Part shown: piece after piece, positions 9,400 to 17,112 of the stretch
Layout: the number at the start of each line of letters is the position of its first letter
Numbering within the stretch: the stretch's first letter is position 1
Source of the DNA: Cyanobacteria bacterium FACHB-63
GTDB lineage: Bacteria > Cyanobacteriota > Cyanobacteriia > Leptolyngbyales > Leptolyngbyaceae
DNA: 64,000 bases
Direction: 5' to 3'
Assembly (NCBI GenBank): GCA_014695255.1
Contig: JACJNX010000099.1
Location: forward strand, 23,447 to 87,446
Made by a program: the position numbers and the translations under genes
The notes under the pieces: generated by a model
Database searches by the model: none
What the model was told of the DNA's origin: nothing
What the model saw: only the letters and a program-made list of their open reading frames with translations

Positions 9400-9419
9400 T
9401 TCTTCAGTTTACAAAAATG

Positions 9420-9692
9420 AAGTCGGGCTTGAAGTCGTAAGTCTCGTGAATGAGTTAAAAATACTCGTGGTCGAGTTTCAAATACTGGCGCTTGAGTTTC
9501 AAAGACTCGTGAGTGAGTCCTAAACACTCGTGAACGAGACAAAAATACTCGTTGTTGAGTTCTAAACACTCGCGAATGAGATAAAAATACTCGTGCTTGA
9601 GTTCTAAAGTCTCGCCACCGAATCCTAAATACTCACCGTTGAGTTCTGAATACTCGCCATCGAGTTAAAAAGGCTCGTCATCGTATCACAGC
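9420..9692. repeat. Array 2: imperfect 21-bp tandem repeats in a divergent promoter
   Basis: Thirteen units of exactly 21 bases, the first degenerate, then twelve from 9441 to 9692. The consensus is close to tACTCGTGnnTGAGTTCTAAA. Most units contain a dyad ACTCG-(4)-CGAGT or ACTC/GAGT. Units diverge in sequence yet never lose register. The array occupies most of the 371-base gap between the divergent mutL and NACHT genes. Unlike CRISPR, there are no constant repeats with unique spacers. A minus-strand reading frame gives a seven-residue pattern but is probably a by-product of the period. Confidence 0.88.
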
Positions 9693-9770
9693 GCTTCTGT
9701 AATTTCTTTGAATAATCCGTGTTGGAATGCGATCGCAGTGTATCAATGAGAAAAGTTTCCTTCAATTGAT

Positions 9771-11942
9771 ATGACGATCGATCCCATTTCACAGGCAGTC
9801 ATTACAAATCTGATCAAACTTGCGATCGAGTTCGGTTGGAAACAAGCCGGAAACCAAATCGATAAGAAACTCCATCAGCAAGTTGGCAACGCGATGGAGG
9901 AGTATGTCAGAACTTATGAAAAACGCCACTGTACGCTGAAATATGATTGCCTGCGAATGGATAATTCGCTGACATTAGAGGATATTTATACGGATGTCCA
10001 AGTCTTGAATACTCGCGAGAGCCGCCGTTTTGAATCTCCCGAAGCGCTGAAGGAACTGTTTCTAGAAACGGGGCGAGGATTTGTCTTCGAGAAAACGACT
10101 CGTCAAGAAGGCATCGCAGTGGCGAATCTTGAACCTCGGCTGATGGTGTTAGGCAGTCCGGGAATTGGAAAATCGACGTTTTTGAGAAAGGTTGGACTCG
10201 AAGCGCTCAAGTGGCAGACCGCAAGGTTTCGACACGAATTGATTCCCGTGTTTATTGAATTGAAGCAATTTGGCGATCGACACTCCGATATCGAGAAATT
10301 GATCGTAGAAGAGTTTGAAACCTGTGGGTTTCCGAATGCGGAAACATTCACGCAGAATCTTTTGCAGGCAGGAAAGCTGTTGATTTTGTTGGATGGGTTG
10401 GATGAAGTGCCAACGGCGCATGTCGATCGAGCGATCGAGCAGATTGGGAAGCTGGTCGATCGATATGACAAAAATCGCTTTATTGCCTCCTGTCGAATTG
10501 CAGCGTATAAAGGTGGATTTCTGCGATTCAAAGATGTGACGATGGCGGACTTTAGCGATTCGCAAATCGAAACGTTTGTGCGGCAGTGGTTCAGACGAGA
10601 GCCAAAGATAGCCGATCAATACTGGGAATTGCTCAACAGTTCAGACTACAAAGCGGTCAAGGAATTAGGACAAACGCCGTTACTCTTAACCTTACTTTGT
10701 GCGGTTTACGATGAATCGCAGAGCTTACCCAAGCAAAGAGCCGCGTTATATGGGGAGGCATTGGAAGTTTGGTTAAAGAAATGGGCAGCAGAACGACGAG
10801 TTCACCGTGATCCGATTTATCAAGAATTGAACCTTCAGCTAGAACAAGTCTTACTGTCTGAGATTGCTTACCAAAGTTTTGCAGAAGATCAGCTATTTTT
10901 CTCAAAGCGGGAACTAACTGACCAAATCCGAGCCTTTCTAGTCAATAATCTCAATGCACCGAAACATCTAGATGCGGAAGCTGCGCTCTATGCCATCCAA
11001 GTGCAACAAGGAATTTTAGTCGAACGTGCCAGAGATACTTTTTCGTTCTCGCATCTAACATTTCAGGAATATCTAACGGCTCAGTATATTGTTGATGAAC
11101 AGCAAATAGAAACGCTAGTAGCCAATCATTTAACTGATTCCCGTTGGCGTGAGGTTTTCTTCCTTATCTCTGGTCTAATGCGAAACGCTGACGCACTTCT
11201 AACTCTGATGGAGTCTGAAGCACAAAAGCTAATCCATACAGAGAAACTAAAAGCATTGCTCAAATGGACAAGTGATGTGACTACTGGATCATTAGATGAT
11301 TTCAAGCCAGCAGCTAAAAGGGTTGTTGCACCCTTCTACGCCCGCTCATCAGATGATTTTAAGCCAGCAGCTAAAAGGACTGTTGCACTCTTCTACGCCT
11401 GCGCCCGCGCCTACGTCCTCGACCACGTCCTCGACCGCACCTACGACCGCACCCGTGTCCTCGACCGCGCCTACGACCGCGCCCGCGTCCTCACCCGCGT
11501 TCTCGACCGCGATTGTGCCCGTGACTTTGCCCTCGCCCTCGACCGTGCCCTTGCCCTCGCCCGCACCCTCGCCTGCGGGCGCAACCTTACCCGCGCCCTT
11601 GCCCTCGCCTGCGTCCGCGCTCACGACCTCGCCGAAATCTTCACCTCTGTTGATTGCCAAGCTTTAGTTAATCAACTTGAAGCAATGAGAGAGCCAGGGC
11701 TAAGCAATGATGCACCGTTAGAAGAGCAGCGAGCTTTTGCCGATCGGCTCCAACAGACTTGGCACAACGCTCTCCACCTGGATTCAGAATGGCTTGAACT
11801 ATCAAAGGAAGAAGCAGACACGATCGAAAACTATCTCTATGCCAATGAACTCATGGTTCGCTGCAAAGAAGCTGCCTTGCGAGTGTCGCCGCAGGTGTGG
11901 AACGCGATCGAATCCCGAATGCTCACCGTTCAGGATGAATAG
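9771..11942 (+). CDS. NACHT-domain NTPase with a repetitive C-terminus
   Basis: A 723-residue NLR-like STAND NTPase. The Walker A motif GSPGIGKST is at about residues 128-136, the Walker B motif LLILLDGLDEVP at about 203-214, a sensor FIASCR near 237-242, and FSHLTFQEYL, a hallmark of bacterial NACHT proteins, near 425-434. Residues 1-90 are helical and may be the effector or signalling part. After the NTPase come two copies of a 19-residue unit (DDFKPAAKR-VA-FYA), then about 80 residues of alternating D-R and A-L words, and an acidic helical tail. Related bacterial NACHT proteins protect against phage; a similar role here is inferred. Toxin-antitoxin pairs follow. Confidence 0.88.
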   Translation: MTIDPISQAVITNLIKLAIEFGWKQAGNQIDKKLHQQVGNAMEEYVRTYEKRHCTLKYDCLRMDNSLTLEDIYTDVQVLNTRESRRFESPEALKELFLETGRGFVFEKTTRQEGIAVANLEPRLMVLGSPGIGKSTFLRKVGLEALKWQTARFRHELIPVFIELKQFGDRHSDIEKLIVEEFETCGFPNAETFTQNLLQAGKLLILLDGLDEVPTAHVDRAIEQIGKLVDRYDKNRFIASCRIAAYKGGFLRFKDVTMADFSDSQIETFVRQWFRREPKIADQYWELLNSSDYKAVKELGQTPLLLTLLCAVYDESQSLPKQRAALYGEALEVWLKKWAAERRVHRDPIYQELNLQLEQVLLSEIAYQSFAEDQLFFSKRELTDQIRAFLVNNLNAPKHLDAEAALYAIQVQQGILVERARDTFSFSHLTFQEYLTAQYIVDEQQIETLVANHLTDSRWREVFFLISGLMRNADALLTLMESEAQKLIHTEKLKALLKWTSDVTTGSLDDFKPAAKRVVAPFYARSSDDFKPAAKRTVALFYACARAYVLDHVLDRTYDRTRVLDRAYDRARVLTRVLDRDCARDFALALDRALALARTLACGRNLTRALALACVRAHDLAEIFTSVDCQALVNQLEAMREPGLSNDAPLEEQRAFADRLQQTWHNALHLDSEWLELSKEEADTIENYLYANELMVRCKEAALRVSPQVWNAIESRMLTVQDE
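11289..11402 (+). repeat. 57-bp direct repeat inside the NACHT gene
   Basis: Two adjacent copies of a 57-base unit begin at 11289 and 11346 with only a few differences. Each encodes 19 residues starting at or next to DDFKPAAKR. The repeat keeps frame and leads straight into the hexanucleotide-repeat tract. Confidence 0.85.
11395..11637 (+). repeat. Hexanucleotide-based low-complexity tract in the NACHT gene
   Basis: About 240 bases built from six-base words such as GACCGC, GCCCTC and GTCCTC, pyrimidine- and GC-rich compared with the rest of the gene. The gene frame reads alternating Asp-Arg and Ala-Leu pairs, while other frames on both strands stay open and yield Ser/Thr/Pro-rich or Gly/Glu/Ala-rich peptides. 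The tract is likely to change length by slippage in multiples of two codons. Confidence 0.85.
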
Positions 11943-11951
11943 TGCGATCGT
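11910..11951 (+). repeat. 42-bp direct repeat, left copy
   Basis: A 42-base segment covering the last codons and stop of the NACHT gene recurs without a mismatch at 12664-12705, just after the VapC-like gene. Beyond it the two sites share only patchy similarity (CTTGCCAAA, then ATATAAG). The pair brackets the VapBC-like module. Confidence 0.9.
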
Positions 11952-12019
11952 TTGCTTCAAGACTTGCCAAACTTATATAAGTAACTGATTGATAAAAGCG
12001 CGATCGCACCCCCAACTCA

Positions 12020-12217
12020 ATGAAAGGCTACATCAAAAACAAAACAATCATCCTAATCGATCCCCTTCCTGACAACCTACAGGACGGGGATGAAGTCGAA
12101 GTGTCTGTTACCCCTGCTCCGAAGCAAGCGCTTCCTTTCCCGACCTTCAACTTCGGCATCAAAGACGAATATCTTGAGCGCGATCGCATCTATGAGCAAG
12201 ACTCGAATTCTATTTGA
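12020..12217 (+). CDS. Small antitoxin-like protein upstream of VapC
   Basis: A 65-residue product starting MKGYIKNKTIILIDPLPDNL, a strand-rich N-terminus like that of cyanobacterial VapB-type antitoxins that open with KG.I.NG..I.L, then a charged C-terminal tail (KDEYLERDRIYEQDS) suited to wrapping a PIN toxin. It overlaps the PIN gene by 26 bases. Assignment rests mainly on this pairing. Confidence 0.65.
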   Translation: MKGYIKNKTIILIDPLPDNLQDGDEVEVSVTPAPKQALPFPTFNFGIKDEYLERDRIYEQDSNSI

Positions 12218-12662
12218 CACGAACGTTTTAGTTTACGCTCATGATGCTGCCTCTCGTTATCACAATGATTCCGCCGCTTTATTACTCCAAGCCTTCCAGC
12301 AGAATATACAGGGAGTCTTAGCCGAACAGAACATCATTGAGCTTTACCGAATTCTTACCAATCCAGTCGCCATGACCGGAAATGCGCTCACGCCTCAACA
12401 AGCACAAACATTAATCAAGTCAACCTATCTCAATGGAAACTTTGAAGTTATTTACCCTAATTTCTCGACTATCGATCGCCTCTTAGACTTAGCCGTAATT
12501 CGCAATATCACTTCAGCCAAGATTTTCGATCTGCGGCTCGCTGCTCTGGTTCTAGAGTCACAAATCGATCATTTCGCAACGTACAACCTTCGAGACTTTC
12601 AACAAATTAACGACCTAAACGCGATCGATCCCCCATCACTTCTCGCCCTGCTTGGTTTATAA
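12192..12662 (+). CDS. PIN-domain toxin (VapC family)
   Basis: A 156-residue PIN-domain RNase. The first acidic residue is in ILFDTNVLVYAHD, a second in EQNIIELYRIL, and a third in IFDLRLAALV, with a last acidic position in YNLRDFQQI. VapC toxins cleave tRNA or rRNA and are held inactive by the antitoxin. I start at the ATG at 12192, which begins the fold; the frame is open 102 bases further upstream but overlaps the antitoxin there. The 42-bp repeat follows directly. Confidence 0.85.
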   Translation: MSKTRILFDTNVLVYAHDAASRYHNDSAALLLQAFQQNIQGVLAEQNIIELYRILTNPVAMTGNALTPQQAQTLIKSTYLNGNFEVIYPNFSTIDRLLDLAVIRNITSAKIFDLRLAALVLESQIDHFATYNLRDFQQINDLNAIDPPSLLALLGL

Positions 12663-12663
12663 C

Positions 12664-12705
12664 GAATCCCGAATGCTCACCGTTCAGGATGAATAGTGCG
12701 ATCGT
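12664..12705 (+). repeat. 42-bp direct repeat, right copy
   Basis: Identical to 11910-11951, including the last codons and stop of the NACHT gene, but here without that gene. It lies two bases past the VapC stop and looks like a target or recombination duplication left by arrival of the VapBC module. Confidence 0.9.
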
Positions 12706-12784
12706 CATCATTTAACGAATTTCTTGCCAAAATCATATAAGCAGCCTCTCAAAAGTGACTGCGCCTGTATCCTTGTAAAAAACA

Positions 12785-13069
12785 ATGCAAATTACGATCG
12801 AGATTCCTGACACATTAGCCCATCAGCTACAAATCAACCCAGAGGATTTAGAGCGAAAAATGCTCGAACTGTGCGTGATTGAAGCCTATCGAACCGCACG
12901 AATTAGTTCAGGCAAAGCCAGAGAATTGCTTGGATTTGAAACTCAGCTTGAACTCGATGTGTTTTTCAAAGAACGATCGATCGATCTCAACTATGATTTG
13001 TCCGACTTACAACAGGATCTAGAGACGCTAGAAACCCTTCAACAAGAAGAGAATTTAGCGCAGACATGA
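12785..13069 (+). CDS. UPF0175-family antitoxin
   Basis: A 94-residue protein with the UPF0175 pattern: a short N-terminal strand (MQITIEIPDTL), then LCVIEAYRTARISSGKARELLGF, a helix-turn-helix-like region, and an acidic C-terminal helix. Such proteins are encoded just upstream of DUF3368 PIN proteins in many cyanobacteria and are believed to be their antitoxins. The stop codon overlaps the start of the PIN gene (ATGA). Confidence 0.85.
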   Translation: MQITIEIPDTLAHQLQINPEDLERKMLELCVIEAYRTARISSGKARELLGFETQLELDVFFKERSIDLNYDLSDLQQDLETLETLQQEENLAQT

Positions 13070-13545
13070 TCGTTATCTCTGATACTTCTCCCCTCTGCTA
13101 CCTGCTGCTGATCGATCTAATCGACTTGTTACCGGAGTTATACAATCGCGTCATCATTCCTGAAACCATTCGAGATGAATTAGCTGCATCAAAATCGCCC
13201 CTGATCGTTCAAGCTTGGATTGCTCAACCTCCGAAGTGGTTAGAAATTAGAGCAGTAACCACCGCAACCAATCTTTTCGTGGATGAACTCGACTCAGGAG
13301 AGCGAGACGCAATCTCATTAGCAGAAGAATTGCAAGCTGATCTCATTCTTCTCGACGATCAAGCCGCAAGAAATATTGCCTCTAAACGAGGACTTGCGAT
13401 CGTCGGTGTTTTAGGAATTTTGGTCAAAGCAGGGCAGCAACAAAAGATTGATTTTCCCTCTGCAATTGCTCGACTAAAACAAACATCCTTTCGCGCTTCT
13501 GCCAGTTTGATTCAAGCATTACTCGACCAATTTGCACAGACTTAG
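13066..13545 (+). CDS. DUF3368 PIN-domain toxin
   Basis: A 159-residue PIN-fold nuclease of the DUF3368 type. Characteristic stretches are IVISDTSPLCYLLLI (first catalytic aspartate), the RVIIPETIRDELAA segment, LDSGERDAISLAEEL and LILLDDQAARNIA. It overlaps the UPF0175 gene by four bases. The pair is the third toxin-antitoxin module in six kilobases; targets are unknown. Confidence 0.87.
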   Translation: MIVISDTSPLCYLLLIDLIDLLPELYNRVIIPETIRDELAASKSPLIVQAWIAQPPKWLEIRAVTTATNLFVDELDSGERDAISLAEELQADLILLDDQAARNIASKRGLAIVGVLGILVKAGQQQKIDFPSAIARLKQTSFRASASLIQALLDQFAQT

Positions 13546-13724
13546 ACCTTGCGATCACTCACCGTAGAGCGATAGTGAAACCAACGTGTAGAGCGCGATC
13601 GCCGCACTTGTTCTTTTCATAGGTTTCTAATTCTGTAACTGCTCCTCTAATCTTCTTACCCTTCCGCCAGAATTGGGACACTCGGATCACTCCGATCTCA
13701 CCCTCTCAATCTAGGACAAATGCA

Positions 13725-14555
13725 ATGAAAACCCTACTGCAACGATACTCAGCAGCCCTGTTATCGGGAACAGTTTTATTTAGTGCAGCCTTACCTCAAG
13801 CTTCAATCAGCGCCAAACCTCCAGCACAGATTCAAGCAACCGCAGACAAAGAAACTGCAAATTCTTCTGACGTACTGCCTGCTGCGGTAGCGCGACGAGT
13901 GAAGCGCGAGATCGCCAGAACCTTTAGAGTCCCAGCTTCACAACTGAAGATTTCAGCCGCACAATCCCGCACCTGGAATGGATGCTTGGGACTGCCTGCG
14001 CCCAACGCCTTATGTACCATGATTGCGCTTCCCGGTTGGCAAGTCATTGTCACAGGACAACAACGCAGTTGGGTCTACCACACGAATCAAAACGGCTCCC
14101 AATTGCGACTGAATCAGACCGCAAGTCTAACAAATCCGTCACCAAGCCTTCAGATAGGCTTCATCACCCCAGAAGATGGGACGAGCAACCCTGAAGAACA
14201 AGTCGTGTTCCAATCTGTCTCTGAAGGAGGCATTGCCAATATCACCACGATTACAAAGCTCAACACCGAAGGCATTGTGACTCGGCAAACGATCGCCCCG
14301 AACATCCGATCAACTCCGGTCATCATTAAACGCTTGACTCGTGAACAGGTGAACACCTTTCTAGAGCAAGTGCGCCAACAGCGATTCGATCACCTGAATC
14401 GGCTGCGTTATTTTTCCGATCGTGGAGCCGACTTTGACACAATCAAGCTCACTGGCGGGAATACAGCGATCGAGTATGCAAATCCATTGCAGAACGAACT
14501 GCCTGCTCAACTGAAAGAAGTGATTGAACTCTGGCAGAGACTTTTGCAGGCTTAA
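13725..14555 (+). CDS. Exported protein of an unnamed W-C-LGL repeat family
   Basis: A 276-residue protein with a signal peptide (about residues 1-30). Residues 50-125 carry one copy of a module with TWNGCLGLP, a second cysteine about 13 residues later, then IALPGWQVIVTG and a YHT ending; the paired cysteines may form a disulfide. The C-terminal half has VVFQSVSEGG and VIIKRLTREQVNTFLEQVRQQRF. A paralogue at 57700-58776 on the other strand has two modules and the same C-terminal half. Function unknown; a periplasmic binding or inhibitor role is only a guess. Confidence 0.75.
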   Translation: MKTLLQRYSAALLSGTVLFSAALPQASISAKPPAQIQATADKETANSSDVLPAAVARRVKREIARTFRVPASQLKISAAQSRTWNGCLGLPAPNALCTMIALPGWQVIVTGQQRSWVYHTNQNGSQLRLNQTASLTNPSPSLQIGFITPEDGTSNPEEQVVFQSVSEGGIANITTITKLNTEGIVTRQTIAPNIRSTPVIIKRLTREQVNTFLEQVRQQRFDHLNRLRYFSDRGADFDTIKLTGGNTAIEYANPLQNELPAQLKEVIELWQRLLQA

Positions 14556-14723
14556 CGGCTCTTTCCAACTGTCAGTGAGTTGAAAGCAATCTTCGAGCGA
14601 TCCACAACGCCCCTGATCAGGTTGTGCCCCCGGAGCGGGAGATTTTGCCGGAGTTCGATATGACTATGAAGCAAGCCCGCTCTGTATGCCCTAAATCAGA
14701 ACTTTGAATGTGCCACTTCTGAT

Positions 14724-15167
14724 TTATTGCCGCACTCGCTCGATCGCGAATCGCACCGACCGCAAAAGCTGCTGAATCGTAATCTCGTCTTTGCTGAGAT
14801 AGTCCTGCACACCCGCTCGGATCGATGCGATCGCCAAATCTTCATCACGAACTCCAGTAATGACGACGACGGGAATATCAGGCACTGCTCGGCGGAATTT
14901 GACAACGGTTTCTAGACCACACGAATCGGGAAGCCGTAGATCCAGCAAAATCACATCAAAGTTTTTCCCGGTCTGAGAGTGATATTCTTTGCAGATAGAG
15001 ATCGCTTCGTCCAGCCGTTCAACCTGTGCCAGCTTCCAATCATCTCTCCCCGCTCGAAGAAACGTACGGCGAATGAGAACTGCGTCGTCAGGGTTGTTTT
15101 CGACTAGCAGAATATGGATCGGAATAGCGGCTGAATTAAGAGAACCGGGAGAAGCAACCATATCCAA
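14724..15167 (-). CDS. Stand-alone response regulator receiver protein
   Basis: A 147-residue single REC domain of the CheY/Rcp1 type. Acidic pocket in LLVENNPDD, phosphoacceptor aspartate near residue 76 in VILLDLRLPDS, threonine in VVVITG and lysine in YLSKDEI. There is no output domain, so it probably relays phosphate to partner proteins. No kinase gene is adjacent. Upstream the gap to the next gene holds no recognisable element. Confidence 0.9.
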   Translation of the reverse strand: MDMVASPGSLNSAAIPIHILLVENNPDDAVLIRRTFLRAGRDDWKLAQVERLDEAISICKEYHSQTGKNFDVILLDLRLPDSCGLETVVKFRRAVPDIPVVVITGVRDEDLAIASIRAGVQDYLSKDEITIQQLLRSVRFAIERVRQ

Positions 15168-15353
15168 ACTTTCCCTATTAACTCCTTGGGGTGGCTAAGT
15201 TCATAATTTAGTTAAAAGTCATGAATATCCTACCAAACTTGGGTCGAAAGGATTCGTTACAAAAAATTCCTCTCGAAAACTTCAAAAACAGCGCTCCTGT
15301 CTAAGGTTGAAAGTGCAAAAATGAAGAAGTCTGTCTATTCATCTTGAAATCTT

Positions 15354-15665
15354 ATGCCTCCTCGCTGGTCTCGCGTTCCCGATCGCAAAGATGCCGATTA
15401 TCGTCAACTCGACGATCGTATGACCTTTGCAACCCATGTTGCTCTATTTGCTGCGGCTAATTCGGGAATTTGGTTTTTCCGAACGCTTCAGCAGGTGGAT
15501 TGGGATTGGTCAATTTGGGTTACGAGCGGCTGGCTTGCCGTGTTGGTAGCCCATGCGATTTATGTTTTTGCGATCGCAGACTATTCTGATACACCGATTC
15601 CTGCAACTTCTAAAGCAACCGGATTTAAACCGAAAGAAAAACCATCAAAATCAACCAAGAGGTAG
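15354..15665 (+). CDS. 2TM-domain membrane protein
   Basis: A 103-residue protein with a short basic N-terminus, two predicted transmembrane helices (about residues 24-47 and 53-74) separated by a tight DWDWSIW turn, and a lysine-rich tail. The arrangement fits the 2TM-domain family found in cyanobacteria, whose function is not known. Its closest downstream neighbour is the DUF3181 gene 57 bases away, possibly co-transcribed. Confidence 0.6.
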   Translation: MPPRWSRVPDRKDADYRQLDDRMTFATHVALFAAANSGIWFFRTLQQVDWDWSIWVTSGWLAVLVAHAIYVFAIADYSDTPIPATSKATGFKPKEKPSKSTKR

Positions 15666-15722
15666 GAGATTTCGGCATCCTTAACCTAGTACGGTTAAGG
15701 AATTGAACCCGATTATAAACAT

Positions 15723-16034
15723 ATGGCTACCCCTAGTACCTCAGAAGCGATCGAGGCATTAGCTGCCGAGATTGGTGAATCTGTCTATATCGATGTTGCG
15801 AAATGGCATCTTTATCTCAACGATGCTCATTTACATACCCTTTTAGCAGAGCGGCTTTTCCCACTGGTTTCAGGTGGAAAGGCAATTCAAGAAGATGAAG
15901 TCCTCAAGATCGTTCAAAACATTCCGGTGAAGTTGGGCGGCGGGAAGCGAGAGGTTCCTCTGCTCGATCTGCTGCCGATGCAGTGTCAGGTGAATTTGAT
16001 CGATACTCTGGAAGAGTTTCAGCGCAACTTGTAG
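15723..16034 (+). CDS. DUF3181-family protein
   Basis: A 103-residue cyanobacterial protein matching DUF3181, recognised by EAIEALAAEIGESVYIDVAKWHLYLNDAHLHTLLAE. It is small and soluble, found almost only in cyanobacteria and plastid-bearing lineages, with no established function. A terminator follows at 16088. Confidence 0.85.
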   Translation: MATPSTSEAIEALAAEIGESVYIDVAKWHLYLNDAHLHTLLAERLFPLVSGGKAIQEDEVLKIVQNIPVKLGGGKREVPLLDLLPMQCQVNLIDTLEEFQRNL

Positions 16035-16047
16035 ATGATACAACAAC

Positions 16048-16076
16048 GTAGAGACGGTTCGCTGAACTGTCTCTAC
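16048..16076. repeat. 13-bp hairpin after DUF3181
   Basis: GTAGAGACGGTTC (16048-16060) pairs with GAACTGTCTCTAC (16064-16076), one G-U pair, 3-base loop. No T-tract follows. The GTAGAGAC motif is a frequent dispersed hairpin word in cyanobacterial intergenic DNA. Confidence 0.6.
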
Positions 16077-16087
16077 AGAATTCCTGA

Positions 16088-16134
16088 GATCGCCCGATGA
16101 GTAGCAAATCGAATTCGGGCGATCGTCATTTTTA
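16088..16134 (+). terminator. Intrinsic terminator of the DUF3181 gene
   Basis: GATCGCCCGA (16088-16097) pairs with TCGGGCGATC (16115-16124), then GTCATTTTT. It separates the DUF3181 gene from the convergent pirin gene. Confidence 0.65.
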
Positions 16135-16151
16135 GGGGATGCTGCAAACGA

Positions 16152-16850
16152 CTAAGCTAAATCAAACACTAGGATTTCAGCATCCTTTTGTCCGATTAGC
16201 TCTAACGTCGGTTCCGCTTCGATCGCGACTGCGTCTCCATTCGTCAGAACTTCACCGTTAACGATCGCAGATCCCCGTGCAATTTGCACCCAAAGATGGC
16301 GATCAGGCGCGATCGAATGCGTCAATTTCTCGCCGCTGCGTAAGACCGTTGCATACAAATTTAGGTCTTGATGCACAGTCACAGAACTATCCCGCCCATC
16401 CTGGGAAGCGATTAGCCGAAGTTGTCCGCGCTTTTCTTCAGGAGCATAGAACTTCTGCTCATATCCTGGGGTTAAGCTCGATCGTTCCGGTAACACCCAG
16501 ATTTGCAAAAGATGAACCGGCTCGGTTTTAGAAGCGTTGTATTCGCTATGAGTTACGCCTGTTCCCGCGGTCATGCGCTGCACTTCACCCGGACGAATGA
16601 CCTCGCGATTCCCCATGCTGTCCTGGTGTTCTAATGCACCTTCCAGCACATAGGTAATAATTTCCATATCGCGGTGAGAGTGTGGAGCAAACCCACCTCC
16701 TCCTGCAACCCAGTCTTCATTAATCACCCGCAGTTTGCGAAATCCCATATGGGATGGATCGTAATAGTTCGCAAATGAGAAAGTGTGGTACGAATCCAGC
16801 CAGCCATGATTGGCATGTCCACGATCGTTCGATTTGCGAAGTGTCAGCAT
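16152..16850 (-). CDS. Pirin-family protein
   Basis: A 232-residue bicupin. The N-terminal cupin carries the metal ligands in the FAPHSHRDMEIITYVLEGALEHQDS region and in TGVTHSEYN, with spacing as in E. coli YhhW, which has quercetin 2,3-dioxygenase activity. Bacterial pirins also modulate metabolic enzymes, so the role here is open. The ATG at 16850 is used because a GGAGGT Shine-Dalgarno sequence lies 5 bases upstream; an in-frame TTG four codons earlier would destroy that spacing. Two operator-like palindromes and a good promoter lie upstream. Confidence 0.92.
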   Translation of the reverse strand: MLTLRKSNDRGHANHGWLDSYHTFSFANYYDPSHMGFRKLRVINEDWVAGGGGFAPHSHRDMEIITYVLEGALEHQDSMGNREVIRPGEVQRMTAGTGVTHSEYNASKTEPVHLLQIWVLPERSSLTPGYEQKFYAPEEKRGQLRLIASQDGRDSSVTVHQDLNLYATVLRSGEKLTHSIAPDRHLWVQIARGSAIVNGEVLTNGDAVAIEAEPTLELIGQKDAEILVFDLA

Positions 16851-16881
16851 AGAGACCTCCAAGATTTATTTCACCTAAATT

Positions 16882-16937
16882 GTTTGGATTCAAACTGTAT
16901 GAATTTAGGATAGCACGTGGATTGTTTGAATGCAAAC
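16882..16937 (-). promoter_or_regulatory. Pirin promoter with paired operators
   Basis: On the minus strand TTGCAT (-35), a 17-base spacer and TATCCT (-10) form a good sigma-70 promoter for the pirin gene. Two palindromes GTTTG-(4)-CAAAC lie at 16882-16895 and 16924-16937. Their centres are 42 bases apart, four helical turns. The upstream one overlaps the -35 box and the other lies just past the -10 box near the start site. This is the geometry of a repressor bound cooperatively on one helix face. No regulator gene is adjacent. Confidence 0.7.
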
Positions 16938-17012
16938 AGTCAAGCTGGAATCGACCTGGAAAGCTTTATCCCGAACCTCTAAACGCTCGCTACAAAACTT
17001 CTCACAGCAAAA

Positions 17013-17039
17013 ATCCCTCAACTGCCTGAGTCGAGGGAT
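17013..17039 (-). terminator. Intrinsic terminator of the small basic gene
   Basis: On the minus strand ATCCCTC and GAGGGAT form a 7-bp stem followed by TTTTTGCTG. It lies 74 bases downstream of the gene ending at 17113. Confidence 0.6.
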
Positions 17040-17112
17040 ACCGTCGTGAACTTATTCATAAGCTAATGCGAACAGTTGTCGATCGACGCTACAGACGAAG
17101 CCTCATACAAGC

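Noticed and set aside
9336..9569. Minus-strand ORF with seven-residue RVF-THS pattern
   Set aside because: It is produced by the 21-bp period of the array, overlaps the mutL start and has no ribosome-binding site.
9420..9692. CRISPR array
   Set aside because: The 21-bp units adjoin without spacers, vary in sequence and have no cas genes nearby.
11296..11667. Ser/Thr/Pro-rich and Gly/Glu-rich ORFs in other frames of the NACHT tail
   Set aside because: Hexanucleotide repeat DNA is open in nearly all frames; the NACHT frame is continuous and longer.
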